Shown here: in pieces, positions 1-8,799 of the stretch
Layout of the letters: each line of letters starts with the position of its first letter
How positions within the stretch are numbered: position 1 is the stretch's first letter
From: Pseudomonas cavernicola
GTDB taxonomy: Bacteria; Pseudomonadota; Gammaproteobacteria; Pseudomonadales; Pseudomonadaceae
Direction of reading: 5' to 3'
NCBI RefSeq assembly: GCF_003596405.1
Contig: NZ_QYUR01000008.1
Location: 620,001-684,000, forward strand
Length of the DNA stretch: 64,000 nt
Translations under genes and position numbers: made by a program
The notes under the pieces: generated by a model
The model's database searches: none
The model's input: only the letters and a program-made list of their open reading frames with translations
Told to the model about the DNA's origin: nothing

Positions 1-892
1 TGTTGAGGGACGCGATCATCCATGTCGAAATCAACAGGCCAACAAAGACCACAAAAAAATCCCAGCCGGTAGTCGTAGACTTCAGTATCGCGCCTACGGC
101 AACCACTCCTCCTGGTATCGCAAATGCCTTGGTCTGCTGAGCCATGATCGCGTCTTGGACCTTGCATAAAAATCCAACGCGTTCACTCTCAATCCCGGCC
201 AAGATTTTGTTCACCGAAAACTTGCTTACATAAACCTTGTAGCGCTCGGTGTAGCCTTGATAAAACTTGCCCAGCGAGGACATCAAGAATTTGATGTTTC
301 GGCTGTCTTCTTCCTTGAAGAAGTCGATCAAAGCTTCTCGCATGACGTGCCGCCGCTCATCGCAGTGGACATCATCTTCCTCGCCGACAGCCGACTCTAA
401 CGTCTTGGCGCGCTTAGCCCAAGCCTCGTCGACATCAATCGACATCAGTTCGCTGTAGCTCATTGCGTACCGGACTTCCAGCTTCGTGAGGAACGATTCC
501 TTAGAGCTGAAAAACACGTATTTCATCGGCTGGGCCTCATCACCTTCGTGATGACAAAGGGACTTGAGCATTGAACGCAATGAGAAATACACACCCAGCC
601 GGAGGTTGAATGACGCCATCCCTTGTGCATCCATCCCGATCACATAGTGGTGCTCGGGCTTTGTCGCCTTAGTCCGTACCGCATGCCATAGAGCCTCGGC
701 ATCAGCGAAGAAAGGGATATAGCGGTCAGTCCACGCAGCGCTCGTCAAAAGGTAAATATGATTGCCAATGCGCTCCAGACTTTGAGGGCTTTCGCAACCG
801 TGTCGAGTCAGAAAATCATTGATTTCTGCGTCGTCCAGCGACTCAGCATTGAGCACCAGTTGATCGTCATCCAGTGAGATCCGGTCTAGCAT
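1..892 (-). CDS. Unknown protein with C-terminal membrane segments (partial)
   Basis: The frame runs open from an ATG at 892 to the window edge, about 297 codons, and begins MLDRISLDDDQLVLNAESLD. The first ~250 residues are soluble and acidic, with short charged helices. From about residue 255 two hydrophobic stretches are visible, one around AIPGGVVAVGAI and one around FFVVFVGLLISTWMI, so the protein is probably anchored in the inner membrane by its C-terminus. It starts 10 bp after the stop of the NA37-type gene on the same strand, so the two are probably co-transcribed. I recognise no family. The 3' end lies outside the window, so further domains may be missing. Confidence 0.75.
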   Translation of the reverse strand, partial: MLDRISLDDDQLVLNAESLDDAEINDFLTRHGCESPQSLERIGNHIYLLTSAAWTDRYIPFFADAEALWHAVRTKATKPEHHYVIGMDAQGMASFNLRLGVYFSLRSMLKSLCHHEGDEAQPMKYVFFSSKESFLTKLEVRYAMSYSELMSIDVDEAWAKRAKTLESAVGEEDDVHCDERRHVMREALIDFFKEEDSRNIKFLMSSLGKFYQGYTERYKVYVSKFSVNKILAGIESERVGFLCKVQDAIMAQQTKAFAIPGGVVAVGAILKSTTTGWDFFVVFVGLLISTWMIASLN

Positions 893-902
893 CCGTGCAC
901 CC

Positions 903-2036
903 TCAAATGTTCTCTGCACCTATGCCTTTTAGCTTTTCCGAGACATCGCTTGGCAGCTTTATCGTCAGATAAACGAAATCCTTATCAACGCTCAAGTCAG
1001 CGCCCTTGTCACCAATGGCCACAGCATCAAGCTTGATGCGCCCGTCAAAATCTCCAGACGGCAGTTTGACGTCGACGAAGCCCATATTTTTCGCGGTCAC
1101 ACTGGAGGGCTGGAATTCTTCACTGACCTTGAAACGCTCTGAGTTTTCAGAAATAAACTTGGTGAGCCCGCCATGGTGTGGGGATTTCGATGGCAAGCAC
1201 TTATCGATTTCACGCTGAATTTCCGAAAGGTGCACCCTTTCCCCCGCTCTGTTTTCAATGTAATTGACCACGCGGGTGTGGATTTTTCGCCTATCGGCTG
1301 CCGATAGGTCTTTCGCCTCCTCAACAAAATATGCTGCCAGCGCGCTCTTTAGGTTGTCGACGCATACCTTGCCTGGGATGGAGTCGGAGCAGCCTAGGGC
1401 AGCGTTGAAAAACTCGCTCTTGGAATTTCCCTTGATGAAGTAGAGATATGCCTCCCCTTTATTTTCGGGAAAGCTAGACGCAAAGGCGGTCAGATCCATG
1501 CATGCAGCCTGCCTGAAGTCCTGGAGGTTTAAGCTTTCCGTGCCTTTAGGGGTGAGATTGTCGTTGTCGTCAAAATCATAGCCACCCTTCTTACCCAACA
1601 TTACAACCAGGACATGATCACGCTCTTGGAAGTCCTGATAGTGGGCAAACACGACATAGCCCTCACTGAGGGAACGGCGCGCAGGATCGTTCGCTTCATG
1701 GCAAAGCCTATCCATTACTCCGGTGACGAAAGCATTAAAATCGGCGTTGGTGCAGTAATTAGAGAAGTTTTCAGCCGCCGAAACGATGCCTGGATCGACA
1801 TAACCGTAAATTCGACCGCTGCGTGAAAATTTCTTACCGATCAAATTGACGAAATCCACGCAAACGCTGGATTTCAGATTCCAATCCTTGCCTTTCTTAC
1901 TGTCATAGAAAGTGAGCCCTCCGAGGGAGGTTTTGAAAAACCTCGCAGCGCAGGCACTCACCACCACGAGTGATTTTTTCTCTACTTCTTCACTGGCCGC
2001 TTCAGCACCAGCTACGTTTTTGTTCAGATCATCCAT
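903..2036 (-). CDS. NA37/YejK-type nucleoid-associated protein
   Basis: The middle of the protein fits the NA37 (YejK/NdpA) family. It has the family pattern of an AHYQD segment, then LVVMLGKKGGYDFDD, then a leucine-rich LNLQDFRQAACMDL segment, then YLYFIKGNSKSEFFNAALGC. The length (~377 aa) is slightly above YejK of enteric bacteria. I chose the ATG at 2036; a GTG at 2060 in the same frame would add eight residues, and neither has a strong ribosome binding site. NA37 proteins bind nucleoid DNA in E. coli. Accessory copies also occur on mobile DNA, where their role is unknown to me. The tight link to a membrane protein is not the chromosomal yejK setting, which suggests an accessory two-gene unit. 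Confidence 0.75.
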   Translation of the reverse strand: MDDLNKNVAGAEAASEEVEKKSLVVVSACAARFFKTSLGGLTFYDSKKGKDWNLKSSVCVDFVNLIGKKFSRSGRIYGYVDPGIVSAAENFSNYCTNADFNAFVTGVMDRLCHEANDPARRSLSEGYVVFAHYQDFQERDHVLVVMLGKKGGYDFDDNDNLTPKGTESLNLQDFRQAACMDLTAFASSFPENKGEAYLYFIKGNSKSEFFNAALGCSDSIPGKVCVDNLKSALAAYFVEEAKDLSAADRRKIHTRVVNYIENRAGERVHLSEIQREIDKCLPSKSPHHGGLTKFISENSERFKVSEEFQPSSVTAKNMGFVDVKLPSGDFDGRIKLDAVAIGDKGADLSVDKDFVYLTIKLPSDVSEKLKGIGAENI

Positions 2037-2092
2037 GCCAAATCCATCCGTGAAACCCACCGGAAATGCCGGGGTGAGAGAGCCATGAGTTT

Positions 2093-2130
2093 GTGTGTGT
2101 TCGATGATAGCACCTTGATCTCACACACAC
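2093..2130. promoter_or_regulatory. GT/AC inverted repeat upstream of the NA37-type gene
   Basis: GTGTGTGT at 2093-2100 and ACACACAC at 2123-2130 form an inverted repeat with a 22-nt spacer, just upstream of the gene that starts at 2036. It could be an operator of the two-gene unit. No clear -10 or -35 boxes were identified. Confidence 0.3.
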
Positions 2131-2417
2131 GTCACCTTGCCCGCGAGCAATCGGAGTGTGGGTCAAGTAGACAATAATGCAAACGGCCACGCTTTTGATC
2201 TAGCTGAGCACGCGACTGAGCTTCAAGAGCAGCAACGAGCCCTAGCCCCATTCCGCGCAGCGAGGACTTGAATACAGCGCGGTTCTCTTGCAGAACTGGA
2301 TCCTCGACAGAACTGCGACTTAGGCCACAAGCAGCGAGGTCGGGGTACTAGCATGCGAGTGCTTCCCCAAAGTGGTCGGTCAGGTTTCGATGGCGGTGAG
2401 TGGCTGCTTCTGGCCGG

Positions 2418-2448
2418 ATAGCGACGGTCTAGATGCGACCGTCGCTAT
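2418..2448 (-). terminator. Strong hairpin after a recombinase remnant
   Basis: A perfect 12-bp stem (ATAGCGACGGTC at 2418-2429 with its complement at 2437-2448) and a 7-nt loop follow the stop codon of the minus-strand integrase fragment. It has no T-run, so it is a terminator-like hairpin rather than a proven terminator. The rest of the stretch from 2131 to 2454 holds no gene that I can support. Confidence 0.4.
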
Positions 2449-2454
2449 AGTTAG

Positions 2455-2628
2455 TTACACCTCTGTCTGCTCTGCCAGTTCCAGGGCATCATCGACCTCG
2501 ATCCCCAGGTATCTGACGGTGCTTTCAAGCTTCGTATGACCGAGCAGGAGCTGCACCGCTCTTAGGTTCTTCGTCCGGCGATAGATCAACGAGGCCTTGG
2601 TGCGGCGTAGCGTATGAGTGCCGTACAT
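2455..2628 (-). pseudogene. C-terminal fragment of a small tyrosine recombinase
   Basis: The 57-residue frame starts MYGTHTLRRTKASLIYRR and continues through LLLGHTKLESTVRYLG to the stop. It contains the box II H-x-x-R (HTLRR), the GHT motif and the catalytic Tyr (VRY) of a phage-type integrase. It matches the C-terminus of the ~200-aa tyrosine integrases that occur in several copies in Pseudomonas. The N-terminal two thirds, including the box I arginine, are missing, so it cannot be active. A fragment matching the N-terminus of the same family lies at 6566-6631 on the same strand. Confidence 0.75.
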
Positions 2629-2692
2629 CGCCGGGACGCGGGCTACTCGCTGCGCTCACCCTTCGCGCCCGCCTACGGTGCTGCGCACGCTC

Positions 2693-3646
2693 TCAGTGCC
2701 AGGTGTTCGCTGTGTACCAGGGGCGCTGTATGCGCAGCACCAACCGGTCGATCTGCGGCACCAGCAGGTTGGCGGCTAGCACGGCGAAGCAGAGACCATC
2801 GGCATAAAGCCCGAATTCGCGAATCAATTCAGTCAGCGCGCCAATGGCCACGCCGAAGAGGATGCGACCGGCGCGTGTATCGGGACTGGTGACCGGATCG
2901 GTGGCAATGAAAAAGGCGGTAAAGAGAAAGCCGCCGAGACTGAGGCTGTACAGGCTTTCCAGTGGGCTATGGCCGGCTGCCAGGCACAGCAATACCGTGC
3001 TAGCGAGCATCGCCAGCGGAATCTCGATTCGGATCACCCGTAGGACAGCCAGTATTAAACCGCCGGCAATATAGCCGTACCCCGACAGATTGGGGGTGAT
3101 CAGTGTGAACTGGTTCTGAGCCAACTGAGTGGCGCCGGCGAACGCATCGAGGTTAAGGCGTGGCGCCAGCTGTAGCTGTTGTAAAAGAACCGCCTTAGCG
3201 TCCAGGGTGAGGGTCCAGGGGGCATAGTTCGATGGCGCGGGGTACAACTGCTGGTAGAAGCAGATGGCGATGATCCCCAGGCCAACCATGGCGGGGTTGA
3301 GACGGTTGCGACCAAGGCCTCCACTGCCGTGTTTACACAGTGCGAGAGCGGCAAAACTGGCCAGGGCGATCATCCACAGCGGCACCAGCAGCGGCAATGC
3401 CCGAGCCAGTATCAGGCCTAGCACCAGCCAGCTCAGGTCGCTCAAACCCTCGCGTACATTACGTCCGCGCAGGCGCAGCAGGCCGGCTTCGAAGCCCAAG
3501 GCGAGCAGCACACACCAGAAGGTCTGCAACCAGACCACGCTGCCAAACTGCCAGGCGTACAGGGCGGTGCCCGGCAGGAGACACAAGCTGACCAGCAGCA
3601 TCACCGTGCGGAGTCGGTGCGGGGTAGGACGGCGTATCAGGCTCAT
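2693..3646 (-). CDS. rnfD: RnfD-like membrane subunit of ion-translocating oxidoreductase
   Basis: A 317-aa polytopic membrane protein of the RnfD/NqrB family, the subunit that carries covalently bound FMN in the Rnf ferredoxin:NAD oxidoreductase. The N-terminus RRPTPHRLRTVMLL, the FIATDPVTSPDT segment and the C-terminal ELIREFGLYADGLCFAVL are typical. DAFAGAT fits the flavinylation motif D-x-x-(S/T/A)-G-A-T, with Thr as the predicted FMN attachment site. I chose the ATG at 3646 because it overlaps the rnfC stop as ATGA; an upstream start would run through rnfC. The rnfG and rnfE genes that normally follow are absent, and the gene ends 65 bp from a recombinase remnant. Confidence 0.85.
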   Translation of the reverse strand: MSLIRRPTPHRLRTVMLLVSLCLLPGTALYAWQFGSVVWLQTFWCVLLALGFEAGLLRLRGRNVREGLSDLSWLVLGLILARALPLLVPLWMIALASFAALALCKHGSGGLGRNRLNPAMVGLGIIAICFYQQLYPAPSNYAPWTLTLDAKAVLLQQLQLAPRLNLDAFAGATQLAQNQFTLITPNLSGYGYIAGGLILAVLRVIRIEIPLAMLASTVLLCLAAGHSPLESLYSLSLGGFLFTAFFIATDPVTSPDTRAGRILFGVAIGALTELIREFGLYADGLCFAVLAANLLVPQIDRLVLRIQRPWYTANTWH

Positions 3647-5043
3647 GGACGTAGCTCCGTCTTGCTCTGGCGGAAGCGTTCGCGCAGCGGCAGATTGCTC
3701 GGACAGGTGCTGCTGCAGCTGCCGCATTCGATACAGGCATCCAATCGCAGCTCCTGGAGGCTGGCCTTGTCATAGCGTTCGGCGGCAGCGTAGAGATCCA
3801 GCGGTCTGAGCGCCATCGGGCAGACATCCACGCAGCGCGTACAGCGAATGCAACTGCCTGCGGGTTGGGTTGCCGGCAGGTAGCGCTCGGCGCCGAATAT
3901 CAGGCAACTACTGGTCTTGCTGATGACGGCAGTGGGGTCCGGTAGCGGCTGTCCCATCATCGGGCCGCCGACCTGGGTCAACTGGCCTTCGGGGGCCGCG
4001 CCAGCAATCGCGCGCAGTGCGCTGACCGGGTAGCCCACCGGCACCTCGACATTCCCGGGGCGCTCGCAGGCCCCGGTCAGCGTCAGCACGCGTGATATCA
4101 GTGGTTCGGCGTGGAAGATGGCCTGTCCCAGTGCGTAGAGCGTCGCGACATTCAGCGCCAGTACGCCGATATCGGCGGGCCGGGCCCCTGGCGCCAGGTT
4201 GCGGCCACTAAGGCTCTTGATCATCAACGGCTGTCCCCCTGCCGGATAACGCTCCGGTAGCGGACATATCTCGACCCGGGTGCGCGCCTGGCGAGAGGCG
4301 GCACGTAACGAGGCCATCGCCTCGGGTTTGTTGGTTTCGATACCGAAGCGGGTCAGCGTTATTCCCAGCAGATCGGCGAGATAGTCGGCGGCCTCGATCA
4401 GCGCCTCGGCGCGTTCGCGCATGAGACGGTCATCGCAGGTCAGGAAGGGTTCGCATTCGGCACCGTTGATCAGCAGCAGGTCGGGGTGCTGGGCGCCGGC
4501 CAGCTTGAGGGCCGTCGGGAAACCCGCCCCACCCAGGCCAACTATACCCATCTGCAATGCCCGTTCGACCAGCGCCTCGGGCGTTTGCGGTAGCCCCAGC
4601 ACCGGGCGTTCGATCCACTCATCCAAACCATCTGCGTTCAGAATGACGGCCATGACCGGCTCGGCCGAGTCGGCCGCGAAGGCGAGACCAATCTGTTCCA
4701 CGATGCCGGAGGTGCTGGCATGCACCCAAGGGGTGTTGTCATCGCCGATACCGATCACCTCGCCCTTGCGCACATGCTGTCCCGGCTGCACGCAAGGCTC
4801 GACACATCGGCGACCCCGCTCAAGCGGGATCGCCAGCTGTATGTTTCCGACTGCGACCGGGGCAATCGGCTTGGCGTTGGATAATTGCTTGTAGCCTTTG
4901 AGCTTGAGCCCTCCGTGCCAGCTGCGCTGTGAGGGTGAGGCGATGGCCAGCAGGCGGCGCCAGAAGGGTTTCTGTTGCGGCTGACGCTGGGCGCGGACGT
5001 GGTTCTGCATGCGCTCGACGCTCTGCAACGAATGGCTAGACAT
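3643..5043 (-). CDS. rnfC: RnfC-like iron-sulfur/NADH-binding subunit
   Basis: A 466-aa RnfC-type protein. The N-terminal half carries a flavin/NADH-binding region with GIVGLGGAGFPTALKL near residue 150. Two ferredoxin-type clusters lie near the C-terminus, CIRCTRCVDVCP and CIECGSCSSTCP. Typical Pseudomonas RnfC proteins have a long Ala/Gln-rich tail after the second cluster; here the protein stops about 20 residues after it. The ATG at 5043 follows GGAGG with 8-nt spacing, so longer upstream starts are not needed. rnfA and rnfB are missing upstream; the next gene is a divergent apbE. The protein could serve a reduced or specialised Rnf complex, or be a decaying remnant. Confidence 0.85.
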   Translation of the reverse strand: MSSHSLQSVERMQNHVRAQRQPQQKPFWRRLLAIASPSQRSWHGGLKLKGYKQLSNAKPIAPVAVGNIQLAIPLERGRRCVEPCVQPGQHVRKGEVIGIGDDNTPWVHASTSGIVEQIGLAFAADSAEPVMAVILNADGLDEWIERPVLGLPQTPEALVERALQMGIVGLGGAGFPTALKLAGAQHPDLLLINGAECEPFLTCDDRLMRERAEALIEAADYLADLLGITLTRFGIETNKPEAMASLRAASRQARTRVEICPLPERYPAGGQPLMIKSLSGRNLAPGARPADIGVLALNVATLYALGQAIFHAEPLISRVLTLTGACERPGNVEVPVGYPVSALRAIAGAAPEGQLTQVGGPMMGQPLPDPTAVISKTSSCLIFGAERYLPATQPAGSCIRCTRCVDVCPMALRPLDLYAAAERYDKASLQELRLDACIECGSCSSTCPSNLPLRERFRQSKTELRP

Positions 5044-5224
5044 GTTCTGTCCTCCAATTTTTGGGTATAAAACACCCCTATGCGCTAATGCACATAATGG
5101 TTTTTTGCTTCCGGGACGTTGAGCGAAAAGGGAGGGGGGACACTCGATCACTCCCGGGACTCAGAGCGCCGAATGGGTGATTTGTTCAGTTTTTGATCGG
5201 GTTTGCTGATGAACGGTAGGCCAT

Positions 5225-5242
5225 CCCACGCGGGAGCGTGGG
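5225..5242. repeat. REP-like palindrome
   Basis: CCCACGC and GCGTGGG flank a GGGA loop, embedded in the common Pseudomonas pattern of GTGGGAACGA-type extragenic repeats. It lies between divergent rnfC and apbE, where a terminator is not expected, so it is most likely an extragenic palindrome. Confidence 0.5.
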
Positions 5243-5408
5243 AACGATGTTAGGCCGTGATTGGGGCGGGTTGCGCCAACTTGTGGGGCGTGCTGGGTGC
5301 CATTTCCGGCAATGCAGCTTTACCCTCCGGTAAACAGTTGGTGCCTGCAGTTCGGGTAAAATACCGCGCGCCGCGAAGGGGCGGCCGGGATCAGCGAGGT
5401 GTCGATTG

Positions 5409-6422
5409 ATGCGCGCAAGCCTACTGGTGATGCTGTTGACGTTGCTGTATGGCTGCGGCGAACGGATTGAGCGCTTTTCCGGGTCGACCATGGGGAGCAC
5501 TTACTCGATCCAGTACGTACCCACCACGCAGACGCCTGACTCGCAACGAGTAAAGGCCGAAGTCGAGGCGATACTCGGGGCGCTCGACCAGCAGTTCTCT
5601 ACCTGGCGCGGCGACTCCGTGGTTTCCCGCTTCAACGATCTGCCGGCCGGCGCCTGCCAGGCGTTGCCGGAAGATATGCGCCGCTTGCTGGCGTACGGGG
5701 AGTTCCTGTTCCGCGAGAGTGGCGGGGCTTTCGACCTGACGGTGCAGCCATTGATGAACCTCTGGGGCTTCGGTCCGCAGTCACGGGGGGAGCAGGTGCC
5801 GGATGCGAGCGCGCTGGCACGGGAGCGGGCACGGGTAGGGCAGCAGCACTTGCGCCTGGATGGCGAAAAGCTGTGCAAGGATGTGGCGGCGCAACTGGAT
5901 TTCGACAGCATGGTCGCCGGCTATGCGGTGGATCGGGTCGGCGATAGGCTTTCGGCTCTGGGTATCCAGGCCTATCTGGTCGAGATCACCGGCGAACTCA
6001 AGGGGGTCGGCCGCAAGCCGGATGGCTCGCCCTGGCGCATCGCCCTCGAGGTGCCGAGCGGCGGGCGCGAGCAGCACGTGGAGCGCGCCATTGCACTGGA
6101 TGGCTACGGCGTTTCCACCTCCGGCGATTACCGCAACTATTTCGAGGAAGGTGGCCAGCGCTATTCGCACACCTTCGATCCACGTGTCGGCAGGCCGGTG
6201 AAGCACGCGCTGGCGGCAGTGACGGTGGTCGACCCTTCGGCGCTGCATGCCGATGGCTTGTCTACGCTGTTGATGGTACTCGGCCCGGAGGAGGGTTATG
6301 CCTTCGCCGAGCGGCATGACCTCGCCGCCTATTTCATCATGCGCCAGGGGTCGGATTTCGTTGCCCGGGCGACGCCGCGATTCGAGTCGCTGTTTCCCGG
6401 GCAGGGCAAGACGATGCGGTAG
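5409..6422 (+). CDS. apbE: ApbE family FAD:protein FMN transferase lipoprotein
   Basis: A 337-aa flavin transferase that attaches FMN through a phosphoester bond to Thr in D-x-x-x-G-A-T motifs of proteins such as RnfD and RnfG. The signal peptide ends in LLYGC, a lipobox, so the enzyme is probably tethered on the periplasmic side. Family landmarks are GSTMGSTYSIQY, DLTVQPLMNLWGFGP, the GELKGVG segment and the C-terminal YSHTFDPRVGRPV and HADGLSTLLMVLG. The ATG at 5409 follows GAGG; a TTG immediately before it is in frame. It is divergent from rnfC-rnfD, and RnfD keeps an intact AGAT acceptor motif, so RnfD is the natural local substrate. Confidence 0.9.
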   Translation: MRASLLVMLLTLLYGCGERIERFSGSTMGSTYSIQYVPTTQTPDSQRVKAEVEAILGALDQQFSTWRGDSVVSRFNDLPAGACQALPEDMRRLLAYGEFLFRESGGAFDLTVQPLMNLWGFGPQSRGEQVPDASALARERARVGQQHLRLDGEKLCKDVAAQLDFDSMVAGYAVDRVGDRLSALGIQAYLVEITGELKGVGRKPDGSPWRIALEVPSGGREQHVERAIALDGYGVSTSGDYRNYFEEGGQRYSHTFDPRVGRPVKHALAAVTVVDPSALHADGLSTLLMVLGPEEGYAFAERHDLAAYFIMRQGSDFVARATPRFESLFPGQGKTMR

Positions 6423-6487
6423 TTGAAGGAAAACTCGCCTACCGGTCGACCAAGCGCTAATGTGCAGCGCTTCGCGGAGCGACTAGG

Positions 6488-6517
6488 ATGGTGTCCACTT
6501 AAATAGGCGGACACCAT
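6488..6517 (+). terminator. Perfect hairpin after apbE
   Basis: ATGGTGTCC (6488-6496) and GGACACCAT (6509-6517) form a 9-bp perfect stem about 65 bp after the apbE stop. It may be a terminator or the end of a lost insertion sequence. No T-run follows directly. Confidence 0.35.
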
Positions 6518-6520
6518 CTC

Positions 6521-6631
6521 TTAGCGTGGCGGGGTTAATCCAGACGGGATGCCCGGACGGTTACGGGCTTTCTGCCCGACAAGCTTTCCCTTGTTCCAAG
6601 GCTGATGGCTACTGGTGGCTATGGTGTGCAT
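6521..6631 (-). pseudogene. N-terminal fragment of a small tyrosine recombinase
   Basis: From the ATG at 6631, preceded by GGAGG with 7-nt spacing, the frame reads MHTIATSSHQPWNKGKLVGQ. This is the conserved N-terminus of the ~200-aa Pseudomonas integrases (the WNKGKLVGQK motif). Homology ends around 6566 and the frame then runs through unrelated codons to a stop. Together with the C-terminal fragment at 2455-2628 it brackets the rnfDC-apbE block, but about 125 residues of the integrase are present in neither piece. Confidence 0.7.
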
Positions 6632-6842
6632 GGCTTGTCCTCCATGTTGAGGGAGGACAAGGATGGGACTGTCTCGGTGAACGGGCGCTATCCGACGCAA
6701 AGCTGCCACAACGTCGATCCTCAACCCGAACAGCATTGCACTGCTGTCCCTGGAGCTCTTCTACACCAGGACTAACCAACGGCGAAGCGGTGGTGGATAG
6801 GGCATGGGCGAAGCTCATTCAGAGCCTCGCCTAGCGTGGAGG

Positions 6843-7634
6843 TCAGCTATGCCGCCAGACCTTTACCGAGGAGATCAGCAGGATCATGGCCAGGAGCGGT
6901 AGCAGCACAGCCGTCGGGATCAGGCCAAGCAACTGTCCACCAATGAACGTGCCGCATATCGACCCCAGCGCCATCAGCAAAATGAAGCGACGTTGCTCGC
7001 GAATCACCTTGAAGCTCTGGTCACGACTGTAGCGAGTGAAGCCGACAATCATGGTCGGCAGGCTGACCGCGAGAGACAGGCTCCCCACCAGTTTCAGATC
7101 GGCCCCGAAGAGCAGCGCGATGGTTGGAATCAGCAGCTCTCCGCCTGCCACCCCCATCAGCGAAGCGACAACGCCAATCCCGAACCCAGCCACTACCCCG
7201 GCTACGACCAGCAGCGCTCCATCGAACAACGGCCGCCCCGATGAGGCAACGTCGTGACCAAACAGCAGCGCTCCGGCGATGAGCACCAGCAGTACCGCCA
7301 GGATGCGATACAACGTCCTGCTTTTCAGGCGGGTCGCCCCGCCTGCACCGAACCAGGCTCCCGCCAGGCTTCCGCCTAGCAGGGTCAGAATGATGTCCCA
7401 ATGGCCGAAAACGCTCGCGAAAGGCACGCTCGCCGCTCGGAACGGCAGCGCCGAAGCCACGACGATCAGGCTCATAGCTTTGTTCAGGATCACCGCCTCA
7501 AGCGCGCCGAAACCGAACAGACTGATCAGCAAAGGTAGCCGGAACTCCGCACCACCCAGTCCTATTAACCCGCCCAAGGTCCCGATAGCCGCTCCCGCGC
7601 CAGACACCAACGGAGGGCTTTCCGCCCGCTTCAA
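6843..7634 (-). CDS. TauE/SafE family sulfite/anion exporter
   Basis: A 263-aa polytopic membrane protein with the two-repeat TauE/SafE architecture. The first repeat carries GTLGGLIGLGGAEFRLPLLI and the second carries GIGVVASLMGVAGGELLIP. About eight hydrophobic segments are visible. The family exports small sulfur-containing or organic anions; the substrate cannot be told here. The start is a TTG at 7634 followed by KRAESPPL, which is the only reasonable choice in frame. It stands alone, with no co-directional partner within 400 bp. Confidence 0.8.
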   Translation of the reverse strand: MKRAESPPLVSGAGAAIGTLGGLIGLGGAEFRLPLLISLFGFGALEAVILNKAMSLIVVASALPFRAASVPFASVFGHWDIILTLLGGSLAGAWFGAGGATRLKSRTLYRILAVLLVLIAGALLFGHDVASSGRPLFDGALLVVAGVVAGFGIGVVASLMGVAGGELLIPTIALLFGADLKLVGSLSLAVSLPTMIVGFTRYSRDQSFKVIREQRRFILLMALGSICGTFIGGQLLGLIPTAVLLPLLAMILLISSVKVWRHS

Positions 7635-8087
7635 CTCGCTTCGTGGGTGCTCACATTCAGGGCTCCGTATGCATAATCAAAAGCTGACTTTTTGGTCGGC
7701 ATGGAGGCGGCGATTATTCGCATTCTTGTATGCCATCGTCCAGCCTTGTGCGATGACTCCAGGACGGTAACGAAAAGCGTTGTATAGGTGCAGACCATCG
7801 AGAAGAGAATATGGTTTGCGGAATGCCTGCTACTGGCCGAAATAGGACCTTCCGAATCGAGTTCATTTTATCGAGGCCATTTCCCTTGCCAGGCGAGTCA
7901 TCAGACTGGAGGAGCCGCCGCAACGACAGCGTCTTGAGTCGTACTCGGACTCGACGTGCCGAACGATGTTCCCATCATAGTCTTCAACGGCGTATCCAAA
8001 GCGGCAAAAGTGACGGATCCTCACTCGCCAGTCACTGATCGCGAGAGGGGAGTTGGGAGGTCGCGTGCCTCACCTCCCGATCGTCCG
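7635..8087. other. Intergenic stretch without a recognisable gene
   Basis: About 450 bp lie between the TauE/SafE gene and the LysE gene. Short frames are present on both strands, but none has a ribosome binding site or a recognisable motif. I see no RNA gene here. Confidence 0.5.
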
Positions 8088-8699
8088 CTAGCGCGTCAGC
8101 GGCAACGCCGCGCCGATCAGGGCGAAGAGCGTGCCGCAGCCGCGGTTGAAGCTCTTGCCGCCGCGCTCCATCCACGGACGGACCTTGAAGGCGAGCCGCG
8201 CCAGGAGGTATTCCACCAGGAACTCGGTTACCGCGAAGGTAGCCGCCATCACGATGAACTGCGACACCAGCGAGCGCTGCGGATCGATGAATTGCGGCAG
8301 GAAGGCGCCGTAGAACAGCAGTACCTTCGGGTTCGACACCGCCGACAGGAAGCCCTGGCGGAACAGGGTTGCCGCGCCCGGTGCGCCGGCGCCGGTGATG
8401 GGGCTGAGCTGCAGCGCGGGTGCACGCCAGAGCTGGATACCGAGCCACAGCAGGTAGGCGCCGCCGCCCCATTTGAGCACCACCAGGACCTCCGACGAGG
8501 TCTGAAGCAGGGCGCCCAGGCCGAACATGGCCAGCGCGATCAGCGCGCTGAACCCGCTGACGCCGCCAGTGATGGTGTAAAGCGCCCGGCGCGATCCATA
8601 CATGGCACCATGGGTGAGCGCCAGCAAGCCGTTTGGCCCGGGTGTCAGTGACAGGCCAAGGATGGCGAGGGCGTAGATGAACCAGGTTTGCAGAGCCAT
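8088..8699 (-). CDS. LysE family amino acid exporter
   Basis: A 203-aa six-helix membrane protein. The N-terminus has the LysE signature LSLTPGPNGLLALTHGAMYG, and FLSAVSNPKVLLFYGAFLPQF is the second conserved block. The family exports amino acids or related compounds by proton antiport. The ATG at 8699 has GAGG 8 nt upstream; longer frames reach into the divergent regulator and are not used. It is divergently transcribed from an AraC-type regulator 100 bp away, a common arrangement in which that regulator controls the exporter. Confidence 0.9.
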   Translation of the reverse strand: MALQTWFIYALAILGLSLTPGPNGLLALTHGAMYGSRRALYTITGGVSGFSALIALAMFGLGALLQTSSEVLVVLKWGGGAYLLWLGIQLWRAPALQLSPITGAGAPGAATLFRQGFLSAVSNPKVLLFYGAFLPQFIDPQRSLVSQFIVMAATFAVTEFLVEYLLARLAFKVRPWMERGGKSFNRGCGTLFALIGAALPLTR

Positions 8700-8799
8700 G
8701 CGTCGTTCCTCGTGGAGCATGGGCGCAAGTCTAGAGTCCGGTGAGAATTGCCTGAGGTAGAATCTGGACCTTATTCGGTAACAGCTGGACGCTCTCGCT

